From: Acrocarpospora corrugata | GTDB lineage: Bacteria > Actinomycetota > Actinomycetes > Streptosporangiales > Streptosporangiaceae | Assembly (NCBI RefSeq): GCF_009687845.1 | Contig: NZ_BLAD01000042.1 | Coordinates: 1-40,431 of the forward strand | DNA: 40,431 nt | Direction of reading: 5' to 3' | Shown here: piece by piece, positions 25,867 to 33,370 of the stretch | How the letters are laid out: every line of letters starts with the position of its first letter | How positions within the stretch are numbered: the first letter of the stretch is position 1 | Program-made: the position numbers and the translations under genes | The notes under the pieces: model-generated | Databases searched by the model: none | Seen by the model: only the letters and a program-made list of their open reading frames with translations | What the model was told of the DNA's origin: nothing

Positions 25867-27170
25867 ATGGTCGGTGGGAATGATCAGCGGGATCTGGCGA
25901 GGGTGGTCGTACTCGATTTGGGACGGCTGGCCGAGACCGGGAATGCATGGGGCCGTTCCAGCTGCTGGATGCTGACGGTGTACTGGTGGAGCCGGTGGCT
26001 GTTTTCTTCGCCGGGCTCCAGGCGGAGGAAAAGTCGGTTTCGACGCTGAGAGCCTACGGCAACGACTTGTTGCTGTGGTGGCGGTGGCTGGCTGCTGTCG
26101 GGGTTGCGTGGAACCACGTGACCACGATAGAGGGCCGGGATTTCCTGCGGTGGATGCGGATCGCGGACAAGCCGACTCGAGTTCATTGGCGTTATCGGGA
26201 TGGGGCTTCGCCACCAGCCTCAGATGAGAAGCCCGGAACGGTGAAGCGTGCGTCGGCGGGGGCGAACCCGGTGACGGGAAGGCAGGGCCTGGCCTCAAGT
26301 ACGCGCCCGCGACCAGGGCGCGCGCCGAGTCGACCTTGCGCACCTTCTATGACGTCCACCTGGAGACTGGCCAGGGTCCCATCATCAACCCGTTCCCGCT
26401 GGACCGGTCGCGGCGTGCGGGCCGGGCCAACGCCCACCACAATCCGATGGACCAGTTCAAGCGTGGGCGGAAGGGTCGTTACCGGCCCAAAGTTTCGAAG
26501 CGGATCTGCGACGAGCAGTTCAACGAGATCTTCGCCGGGTTGAAATACCACCGGGACCGGGCTCTGCTGGCGTTCTGGGTGTCGACCGGTGCCCGTGCCG
26601 AGGAGTTGCTGGACTCCTTCCAGGGTGACGTGTATCCGGGTGACCAGTTGATCTCGGTGACCCGTAAGGGCAGCCGGGATATCCAGCAGATCCCGGCCTC
26701 GCCGGACGCGTTCGTCTGGCTGCGGCTCTACCAGGAAGAGATCTGGAAGCGGGGAGCTCCCCGGGGCCGCGACCAGCCGTTGTGGTTCACGCTCCGGCGG
26801 CCGTTTCGGCCGCTCACCTACGCGGCGGCCCGCGCCATGTTCCAGCGCGCCAACGAGTTGCTCGGCTCAAACTGGGGCATCCACGACCTGCGGCACACGG
26901 CCGCTTGGCGGATGGCCCAGGACCCAGAAATGTCCATCACCGATGTCCAGTGGATCCTCGCGCACGCCTCGCTGGAGACCACCCAGCTCTACACCGCTCC
27001 CGACCAGCACGAAGTCATCGTCAACACCCGGGCCTACCACCAGCGGCGGGCCAGCAAGCCCGCCCAGACGCCTGCGCCGCCGGCTCCGGGCTACAACCCC
27101 GAGTCTCTGCGCACCCTGTTCGGGGACCCCTCACGACCATCCGGACTCAACCTCCTGAGCAGGAGACCCG
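25867..27170 (+). pseudogene. Tyrosine recombinase/integrase with two frameshifts
   Basis: From ATG 25867 the protein starts with VVVLDLGRLAETGNAW. One base is lost near 25952 and the next frame continues PFQLLDADGVLVEPVAVFF, STLRAYGNDLLLWWRWL, the N-terminal SAM-like core-binding domain. Another base is lost near 26277, and the third frame carries LKYAPATRARAESTLRTFYD and the whole catalytic domain: Arg in STGARAEELL, Lys in TRKGSRD, HDLRHTAAW, and LAHASLETTQLYT with the nucleophilic Tyr. All catalytic residues survive, but the two frameshifts should stop production of the whole protein. The frame stays open past 27170, though recognisable sequence ends about there. Confidence 0.8.
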
Positions 27171-27466
27171 ATCTCAGGCCGGCGGTCATTGGCAAGGTGC
27201 CGCCTCCGCCGCCGGCGAGGCGCTCAGGCAACTCTGGGCCAAGTTCCCGCCCCGTTCGATACCTGAGGCATGGCCGGCCACCTGCGCCAGTACGGAGCAG
27301 ATCGTGGAGCGCCTGGACCGCCCTCCGTTGCGAAGCGCCAACAAGCACACACACTATTCGCGGCGGACTGGGGCGCTCAGGTTGTTGGCGTGGTTGGAGA
27401 CGATGCCCGGGACTACCTGGCGGCGACGGTGGCTGGCTTCCGGTGCCCAGGAGTCGGGCCCGGTGA
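27130..27466 (+). pseudogene. Second tyrosine recombinase, N-terminal fragment
   Basis: In a different frame just after the preceding recombinase, the translation reads EALRQLWAKFPPRSIPEAW, RSANKHTHYSRRTGALRLLA and WLETMPGTTWRRRWLASGAQ. This matches, from memory, the N-terminus of the second enzyme in actinobacterial tandem-recombinase sets. It breaks off at about 27466, where IS982 sequence on the other strand begins, and its catalytic domain is absent. It overlaps the end of the first recombinase, as tandem recombinase genes normally do. Confidence 0.55.
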
Positions 27467-27539
27467 AGCCTTCAGCAGATCATCGACCTTCACGTACAGT
27501 GCGGTTGCGAGGGTGTCTAACTTGGTCGTCACAAACTGA
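27467..27539 (-). pseudogene. IS982-family transposase, N-terminal fragment (about 31 codons)
   Basis: Reading leftwards from GTG 27539 the translation begins TTKLDTLATALYVKVDDLL followed by KASP, the standard N-terminus of actinobacterial IS982 transposases, and stops making sense at about 27467, where recombinase sequence begins. The fragment is on the same strand as the IS982 remnant at 1-606, which lacks exactly this end. The insertion-sequence tip should lie within about 100 bases to the right of 27539, but I cannot define its inverted repeat. Confidence 0.7.
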
Positions 27540-27605
27540 GCGTGGGCATCCTCGCCCTATCTCCGCAGCTACGCCTTGGACTCATTCATCTAGCCGCTCG
27601 TTTTA

Positions 27606-27643
27606 GAACGCCCGTCCCGGTTGGGGCGGGCGTTCCGCTTTTC
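27606..27643 (+). terminator. Strong Rho-independent terminator
   Basis: GAACGCCCGTCCC pairs with GGGGCGGGCGTTC across a short loop (27606-27635), followed by CGCTTTTCT. It marks the right edge of the mobile scar and would stop transcription coming from the left before the sodC gene. Confidence 0.8.
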
Positions 27644-27755
27644 TCCCCCGGAGAAGTTGGAACCCTGAGCAGGGGATCCCGCCGTGGCGCGCGAACCGAT
27701 GCCGCCCCCGTGTGCGACAGAGGAGACATCAGCGCATACGGAGGAGAACACAGCA

Positions 27756-28385
27756 ATGACCCAGCGCGTCATGAACACCGCCCTGGCGGCGACCATCGGC
27801 ATCGGCCTGGCCGTCGCCGGAGTGGCCACCATCGCGGAGGCGTCCCAGCATGACAAGCCGGTGCGGGCCGCCATCCGGGACGCGAAAGGCGCCCGCCTCG
27901 GCACACTCACCGTGAAGAGCAGGGATCACGGCAGATCCCTGGTCACGGTCCACGTCCGGAACCTCGCGCCCGGATACCACGGTTTCCACGTCCACACCGT
28001 CGGCAAGTGCGAGCCGAAGGCGATCGACCCGGCGACCAAGCTCGCATCGCCATTCTTCACCGCGGGCGCGCATCTCGACCTCGCCCCCGGCGGGCACAAC
28101 CACGCCGACCACTCCGGCGACCTGCCGCCCCTGCTGGTCGGCAAGGACGGCAAGGGCACGGCCTCGTTCAGCACCGACCGCTTCCGAGTGGCCCAGCTCA
28201 CCGACGCCGACGGCAGCGCGATCATCGTGCACGGCCTGCGGGACAACCTGGCCTACATCCCCGAGCGGTACGCGCCGAACGGCCCGGACGAGGTCACCCT
28301 CAAGACCGGCGACGCGGGACCGCGAATCGGCTGCGGGGTCATTCAGAAGATCAATGCCGCTAAAGGTGCGAAGGGCCCCAAGTAG
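27756..28385 (+). CDS. sodC: Cu/Zn superoxide dismutase, exported
   Basis: A 209-residue secreted enzyme that converts superoxide to hydrogen peroxide and oxygen outside the cytoplasm. The start at ATG 27756 has the ribosome site GGAGGAGA; the frame also opens at 27684, but without a ribosome site. Residues 1-33 are a signal peptide (hydrophobic core ALAATIGIGLAVAGVATIA). Metal ligands are in place: HGFHVH (copper), AGAHLDL and GGHNHADHSGD (bridging His, zinc His and Asp), and IIVHG (copper). The disulfide cysteines are in GKCE and IGCGV. It stands alone after a strong terminator. Confidence 0.93.
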   Translation: MTQRVMNTALAATIGIGLAVAGVATIAEASQHDKPVRAAIRDAKGARLGTLTVKSRDHGRSLVTVHVRNLAPGYHGFHVHTVGKCEPKAIDPATKLASPFFTAGAHLDLAPGGHNHADHSGDLPPLLVGKDGKGTASFSTDRFRVAQLTDADGSAIIVHGLRDNLAYIPERYAPNGPDEVTLKTGDAGPRIGCGVIQKINAAKGAKGPK

Positions 28386-28445
28386 GACTCAAGCCAATTG
28401 CAATCCCCATACCGCACGCTCAATGGCAGAGGAAGGGGGCTTCCG

Positions 28446-28541
28446 ATGAGAATCGTGAGTGGAAGTTTCTATGCGGCGCTGTTCGGCGCCTGGGCGATCA
28501 TCGCTCTCGTCGCTGTCGTGTTTCAGTATGTGCTGAACTGA
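28446..28541 (+). CDS. 31-aa single-pass membrane peptide
   Basis: Encodes MRIVSGSFYAALFGAWAIIA followed by LVAVVFQYVLN, essentially one transmembrane helix with a short basic N-terminus. A strong ribosome site (GGAAGGGGG) lies 7-9 bases before ATG 28446, which argues for real translation. It is 60 bases after sodC on the same strand and may share its transcript. The family is unknown; small hydrophobic peptides of this kind often act as partners of membrane proteins, but nothing here shows which. Confidence 0.55.
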   Translation: MRIVSGSFYAALFGAWAIIALVAVVFQYVLN

Positions 28542-28590
28542 TCGTCAGTGTGGGTACGGCTTGCGCGGTGGGGACGCGGGCCGTACCGGG

Positions 28591-29214
28591 TCAGCTCAGT
28601 CTGACCCGCAACCAGTCGACCAGCGGGGTCAGGGTCCGCCAGGTGTCGCGGACCCGGTCCAGCGCCTCGGGGGTGTGCACCCAGAGTTCCGGCTCGTACT
28701 GGCGAGCCGCGTAAAGGGACTTGTGGCGGAGCAGATCCAGCCGGGGATGGTCTTCCGGTGCGCCACGGGGGCGGGTTTTCAGCCGCTCTCCGGAGATCCG
28801 GAACTCGGAACGCAAGCCGTCGACGATCTTTTCCAGTTCCGACCCGATGGCGTCATCGTCCAGGGCGGTCCGGAAACGGTTCGTCATTTCGCCGGGCGAC
28901 CACCAGCCGGCGGCGACGTAGAGGCCATCCGCGCCGATATGCAGGTAATACCCCACACCATCGAGAATCTGGATATATCCGCCCTGATGGTCCTTATACG
29001 GCGTTTTATCCTTGGAAAAACGGACGTCGCGATAAGGGCGGAACAGGTGCGGCGTGCCGAACTCGTCCGCCAGGTCGTCCAGCAGGGCCGCCACCGGGGC
29101 TTTGACCATGCTGTCGTACACGTGCTTGTTGGCGTTCCAGTAGGACTTGGAGTTGTCCGCCTCCAAGCCCTCGTAGAACATGAACGCCTCGTCCGGAATC
29201 CCGCTGAACGCCAT
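28591..29214 (-). CDS. DUF2461 family protein
   Basis: A 207-residue cytosolic protein of a widespread family without settled function. Family signatures are FSGIPDEAFMFYEGLEADNS at the N-terminus, then KSYWNANKHVYDSMVK, LFRPYRDVRFSKDKTPYKDH (about 60-80) and GYYLHIGADGLYVAAGWW. Start ATG 29214 gives the usual N-terminus; GTG 29223, three codons upstream, is an alternative, and neither has a clear ribosome site. It follows the polysaccharide deacetylase gene on the same strand with a gap of only 17 bases, so co-transcription is likely. Confidence 0.9.
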   Translation of the reverse strand: MAFSGIPDEAFMFYEGLEADNSKSYWNANKHVYDSMVKAPVAALLDDLADEFGTPHLFRPYRDVRFSKDKTPYKDHQGGYIQILDGVGYYLHIGADGLYVAAGWWSPGEMTNRFRTALDDDAIGSELEKIVDGLRSEFRISGERLKTRPRGAPEDHPRLDLLRHKSLYAARQYEPELWVHTPEALDRVRDTWRTLTPLVDWLRVRLS

Positions 29215-29231
29215 AGGCCACACCGTATCCG

Positions 29232-30062
29232 CTACGCGGTCCGCTCCTTACGCGCGTGGAAGTACTCCTGGCCCGGGGTCAGCCGGCCGAACAGCTCGGT
29301 GACGGTGACGTAGGTGAAGCCCTTCGCGTCCAGCATGTCGAGCAGCATCGGCACCGCCCGCACGGTGGACGCGTGGATGTCGTGCATCAGGATGACATCG
29401 CCCTCCTTGGCCTTCTGGCAGCGTTTGGCCACCAGATCGGAGTTCCGGTCCCGCCAATCCAGAGTGTCCAGCCCCCACATGATCTGCGCCATGCCGTACC
29501 GGCGGGTCATCGCCGCCACCGACCGGTTGGTCGCCCCGTACGGCGGGCGCATCGTCCGCATCCGCACCCCGGTGACCTGCCCCACCGCGTGCTGGGTCCG
29601 GACCAGCTGGCTCTTGAGCCCATCGGAGGACAGCGAGGGCAACGACGGGTGGTCCCAGGAGTGGTTGCCCAGTTCGTGACCCTCGGTCACCATCCGGCGC
29701 AGCAGCCCGGCGGTCTTCTCGGTCACCATCTTGCCGACGATGTAGAAGGTCGCCTTGGCGCCGTGCTGGGCCAGCGCGTCCAGCACCTGGCCGGTCTCGT
29801 CGCCGGGGCCGTCGTCGAAGGTGAGGGCGACGCACTTGAGCCGGCGGCAGTCGATCTCCCTGGCGTGCGGCGCCACGGGATAGCGCGGCCGGGGCCAGCC
29901 CGGCTGGATCGCGGACAGCCGCTGCGCCAGCGTCGCCGGATCGACGGCCGGGGGCGGTAGGGCCGGGATCGACCGCGGCGCGGGCGCGCCCGGGGCGGCC
30001 GTGCCGGTAATCGCCGTGCTACAGCCCGTGACCGCCATGAGCAACACGAGTCCCAGACGCAT
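29232..30062 (-). CDS. Polysaccharide deacetylase (NodB domain), lipoprotein
   Basis: 276 residues. The N-terminus MRLGLVLLMAVTGC is a lipoprotein signal with the lipid-bearing Cys14, so the enzyme is tethered outside the membrane. The NodB domain (about 75-265) has all five motifs: TFDDGP (81-86, catalytic and metal Asp), the metal histidines in NHSWDHPS (His134, His138), RPPYG, LDTLDWRD, and ILMHDIH with the last catalytic His. It should remove acetyl groups from a cell-wall or surface sugar, such as peptidoglycan or a chitin-like polymer. The start has the ribosome site GGGGGGATGA before ATG. Confidence 0.93.
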   Translation of the reverse strand: MRLGLVLLMAVTGCSTAITGTAAPGAPAPRSIPALPPPAVDPATLAQRLSAIQPGWPRPRYPVAPHAREIDCRRLKCVALTFDDGPGDETGQVLDALAQHGAKATFYIVGKMVTEKTAGLLRRMVTEGHELGNHSWDHPSLPSLSSDGLKSQLVRTQHAVGQVTGVRMRTMRPPYGATNRSVAAMTRRYGMAQIMWGLDTLDWRDRNSDLVAKRCQKAKEGDVILMHDIHASTVRAVPMLLDMLDAKGFTYVTVTELFGRLTPGQEYFHARKERTA

Positions 30063-30086
30063 TCATCCCCCCGAGGCAGGCGGGGA

Positions 30087-30392
30087 CTAGGGATAGTCCT
30101 CGGCCGCGTCCCCCCGTAAGACCTTGGCCAAGTCCTCCCACCAGGGCGGCACGTCGGCCTGCAACTCGGCATACCGTCGGGCCACTCGGATGGCGCATCC
30201 AACCGGATCCGTACCCAGGTGGCGGCGTTTCACCGCGCCTTCCTGCCAGCGGAAGAAGCCGTCACGGTAGCTCACGACAAGGCCGATCCAAACGGAGAGC
30301 GTAGCGTCATCGCCGATCTCGTACGCGTCGTCCACTCCGACGTTGGCCAGTTCGGCACGGAGTTTCTCCACGGTGGCACGAGACTCACTCAC
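30087..30392 (-). CDS. Small protein of unknown function (101 aa)
   Basis: Starts at GTG 30392 (SESRATVEKLRAELANVGVD). It continues with an alpha/beta pattern: AYEIGDDATLSVWIGLVVSY, RWQEGAVKRRHLGTDPVGC, then a helical tail with WWEDLAKVLRGDAAEDYP. I do not recognise the family; similar small proteins in this order of actinomycetes often sit beside helix-turn-helix regulators, but none is next to it here. The frame is open further upstream to 30458, without a ribosome site. It lies 24 bases upstream of the deacetylase and could be the first gene of a three-gene unit ending with DUF2461. Confidence 0.65.
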   Translation of the reverse strand: MSESRATVEKLRAELANVGVDDAYEIGDDATLSVWIGLVVSYRDGFFRWQEGAVKRRHLGTDPVGCAIRVARRYAELQADVPPWWEDLAKVLRGDAAEDYP

Positions 30393-30613
30393 CGGCCACC
30401 CCCAGCTGACGTATCGATGCGCACAGTGGATGCGCGCAGTGAGGGATGTACCCAGCATCGGGCAACCCCTCGCATGTTCATGGGGTAATCATGGGACTCC
30501 ATCCCGTGACTCCGCAGGGTTATCACGCTTCTGGAGGCGCGCCCGCGAGGTCCGCGAACTTTCGATCTCTTTGTAAGGTATTGGGGTTCGCTTCACAATT
30601 ACGGGGGGTTAGC

Positions 30614-31447
30614 GTGACAGCAGTGGCGCTCGCGACGGCGTGTGCGGTCATCTTCGGCACCGCCGACTTCTTCGGCGGGCTGGCCACGCGCAGGTCCCGG
30701 GTGCTCGCCGTCGTGGTCTGCTCCCAGCTGGGCGGGATGGTGCTGGTGCTGGCGCTGCTGCCGTTCCTGCCGGGGGTCGCCAGCACCGGCGCGCTGCTGT
30801 GGGGCATGGCCGCCGGGGTGGCCGGCGGGCTGGGCATCGTGCTGTTCTACCGCGGCCTGGCGGCGGGCAAGATGTCGGTGGTGGCGCCGATCACGGCCAC
30901 CACGGCGATGGCCGTACCGGTGCTGTTCGGGCTGATCGTGGGCGAACGTCCGTCGGCGCCGGCGATGAGCGGCGTGGCGCTCGGGCTGCTCGCGGTGCTG
31001 CTGGTGAGCCGGGAGCCCGGCGGCACCGGGCGGATCACCCTGGGCCCGGTGCTGAACGCGCTCGCCTCCGGGGCCGGCTTCGGCGGGTTCTTCATCCTGC
31101 TCAAGCTGGCGCCCGCGGACGCGGGGCTGTGGCCGCTGGTGGGGGCGCGGATCGCGTCGATCGGGCTGGTCGCGCTGCTGGCGCTGGCGACGCGGCGGAG
31201 CATGCGCCCGGCCCCCGGGACGTGGCGGGTGACCATCGCGGCCGGGGTGCTGGACATGGCGGCCAACGTGCTGTTCCTGCTGGCCGCCCAGCGCGGAATG
31301 CTGATCCTGGTGACCGTGCTGGTGTCGCTTTACCCGGCCAGCACGCTACTGCTGGCCCGATATGTGCTGGGGGAACGGCTGAGCTCCCTGCAGATCGCCG
31401 GGGTGGTCAGCGCATTAGGGGCGATCGCGTTGATCGCGGCCTCCTAG
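30614..31447 (+). CDS. EamA-family (DMT) transporter
   Basis: A 277-residue membrane protein with ten hydrophobic helices in two related halves, the layout of drug/metabolite transporters. The N-terminal repeat begins VALATACAVIFGTADFFGG and ends near VLLVSRE; the second half begins at about GPVLNALASGAGFGGFFILL and ends YVLGERLSSLQIAGVV, the EamA signature. Start GTG 30614 follows GGGGGGTT; the same frame is open upstream to 30446, but the translation there is not membrane-like. The substrate is unknown. It converges on the sigma-factor gene, with only 4 bases between the two stop codons. Confidence 0.9.
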   Translation: MTAVALATACAVIFGTADFFGGLATRRSRVLAVVVCSQLGGMVLVLALLPFLPGVASTGALLWGMAAGVAGGLGIVLFYRGLAAGKMSVVAPITATTAMAVPVLFGLIVGERPSAPAMSGVALGLLAVLLVSREPGGTGRITLGPVLNALASGAGFGGFFILLKLAPADAGLWPLVGARIASIGLVALLALATRRSMRPAPGTWRVTIAAGVLDMAANVLFLLAAQRGMLILVTVLVSLYPASTLLLARYVLGERLSSLQIAGVVSALGAIALIAAS

Positions 31448-31451
31448 GGGT

Positions 31452-32045
31452 TCAGGCCGCGACGCGTTCCCCCTCCCGGACGACGCCCTCCTCGCGGGCG
31501 TAGCCCTCCAGCATGCCGCGCAGCTGCCGCCGGCCCCGGTGCAGACGGGACATCACCGTCCCGATCGGCGTGCCCATCCGGTCCGCGATCTCCTTGTAGG
31601 CGAAGCCCTCCACGTCGGCCAGGTAGACCGCGACCCGGAAGTCCTCCGGCAGCGAGCGGAGCGCGTTCATCACCACGTTGTCCGGCAGCGACTCCAGCGC
31701 CTCGGTCTCGGCCGACTTCAGCCCGGTCGACATGTGCGACTCGGCCGCGGCCAGCTGCCAGTCCTCGATCTCCTCGGCGGCCGACAGCTTCGGCGAGCGC
31801 TGCTTCTTCCGGTAGTCGTTGATGAAGTTGTTGGTGAGAATGCGGTGCAGCCACGCCTTCAGGTTGGTGCCCTCCCGAAACTGGTGGTAGGAGGTGAACG
31901 CCTTCGTCACCGTCTCCTGGACCAGATCCTCCGCGTCGGCGGGGTTGCGGGTGAGACGCATGGCCGAGGCGTACAACTGGCTGGTCACGGGCACCACGTC
32001 GCGCTCGAACCAGGCCTGACGCTGCTCGTCACTCATCGAGATCAT
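31452..32045 (-). CDS. sigR: SigR-type ECF RNA polymerase sigma factor
   Basis: 197 residues. Region 2 is [17 protein letters not shown] and [20 protein letters not shown]; region 4 is [40 protein letters not shown] and [12 protein letters not shown]. These match, as I recall, Streptomyces SigR and mycobacterial SigH, which direct the response to thiol-oxidative stress and are held by the zinc anti-sigma factor RsrA. Start ATG 32045 has the ribosome site AGGGGGGATGAC; longer starts exist upstream. No rsrA follows: the next gene is a convergent transporter 4 bases away. The only divergent neighbour is a PLP enzyme of cysteine metabolism. Confidence 0.9.
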   Translation of the reverse strand: MISMSDEQRQAWFERDVVPVTSQLYASAMRLTRNPADAEDLVQETVTKAFTSYHQFREGTNLKAWLHRILTNNFINDYRKKQRSPKLSAAEEIEDWQLAAAESHMSTGLKSAETEALESLPDNVVMNALRSLPEDFRVAVYLADVEGFAYKEIADRMGTPIGTVMSRLHRGRRQLRGMLEGYAREEGVVREGERVAA

Positions 32046-32299
32046 GTCATCCCCCCTGGAACTTTCTCCCCCGTTACCCCTCCGGAACGGACCCATGCGG
32101 ATACGGCGAACCGTCGTGGACATCGTTATAGTGCCAGGTGACCCGTAAGCGGGGTGTTAGCCGGCGAAAGGGGTTCGGACGGGAGCACCAGGAGCCCGGG
32201 AGTTTGATCACTCACCCGCCGGACAAGTCTCATTATCATAACACTATCGCCTCGATTTGGAAGGAAGTGTGGCGTACGGCACTCGTTACAGTTAGCGGC

Positions 32300-33370
32300 A
32301 TGAAGCACTTGGACCGGCACGATCCGGCGACGCGCGCGTGGGCCGCCGAGGCCATCCGGGCCGTGGAGGCCGACTCCAACCGCAGCTGCGACACCCACCT
32401 GCACGTCTTCCCCCTCCCCCCGCACTGGGGCGTGGACCTCTACCTGAAAGACGAATCGGTGCACCCAACCGGTTCACTCAAACATCGCCTCGCCCGCTCC
32501 CTCTTCCTGTACGGCCTGGCCAACGGCTGGATCGGCCCCGCCACCACGGTCATCGAAGCCTCCAGCGGCTCCACCGCCGTCAGCGAGGCCTACTTCGCCC
32601 GCCTGCTCGGACTCCCGTTCATCGCGGTCATCCCGGCCACCACCTCACCGGAGAAACGCGACATCATCGAGTTCTACGGCGGCAAGTGCCACCTGGTGGA
32701 CGACCCCGGGAAGATCTACGAGGAGTCGGCCCGGCTGGCGGCCGAGACCGGCGGCCACTACATGGACCAGTTCACCTACGCCGAGCGGGCCACCGACTGG
32801 CGCGGCAACAACAACATCGCCGAATCGATCTTCGACCAGCTGGCGCTGGAACGGCACCCCACCCCCGCCTGGATCGTGGTCGGCGCCGGCACCGGCGGCA
32901 CCTCGGCCACCATCGGCCGCTACATCCGCTACCGCCGCCACCAGACCCGCCTGTGCGTGGCCGACCCCGAGGGCTCGGCCTTCTACCCGTCCTGGGTCTC
33001 CGGCCAGGACGGCACCGCCGCCGGCTCCCGGATCGAGGGCATCGGCCGCCCCCGGGTGGAGCCGTCGTTCCTGCCGACGGTGATCGACCGGATGACCCAG
33101 GTGCCGGACGCGGTGTCCATCGCGGCCATGCGCTGGACCCGCGAGGTCACCCATCGGGACGTGGGCGGCTCCACCGGGACCAACATGGCGGCCGTGGTGC
33201 AGATCATCAGGGAGATGCGGGCGGCCGGGGAGCACGGCAGCGTGGTGACGTTGATCTGCGACGGCGGCGAACGTTACCGGGGGACCTACGGCAGCGACGA
33301 CTGGCTGGCCGGCAGGCGGATCGACATAGCACCGCACCTGGCCGAGTTCAGGGCGTTTCTGGCGTCCTGA
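32300..33370 (+). CDS. PLP-dependent cysteine synthase/desulfhydrase family enzyme (Cds1-like)
   Basis: A 356-residue fold-type II PLP enzyme. The PLP lysine is Lys61 in [25 protein letters not shown] is the substrate-binding loop; [18 protein letters not shown] is the phosphate-binding glycine loop; and [13 protein letters not shown] is near the C-terminus. Length and the GSLKHR motif resemble mycobacterial Cds1, an L-cysteine desulfhydrase that makes H2S, pyruvate and ammonia, better than a housekeeping CysK, but a synthase role cannot be excluded. ATG 32300 is the first convincing start; the frame is open from 32138. It is divergent from the SigR-type gene, so thiol-stress control is plausible. 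Its 3' end overlaps the convergent TPR gene by 23 bases. Confidence 0.85.
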   Translation: MKHLDRHDPATRAWAAEAIRAVEADSNRSCDTHLHVFPLPPHWGVDLYLKDESVHPTGSLKHRLARSLFLYGLANGWIGPATTVIEASSGSTAVSEAYFARLLGLPFIAVIPATTSPEKRDIIEFYGGKCHLVDDPGKIYEESARLAAETGGHYMDQFTYAERATDWRGNNNIAESIFDQLALERHPTPAWIVVGAGTGGTSATIGRYIRYRRHQTRLCVADPEGSAFYPSWVSGQDGTAAGSRIEGIGRPRVEPSFLPTVIDRMTQVPDAVSIAAMRWTREVTHRDVGGSTGTNMAAVVQIIREMRAAGEHGSVVTLICDGGERYRGTYGSDDWLAGRRIDIAPHLAEFRAFLAS

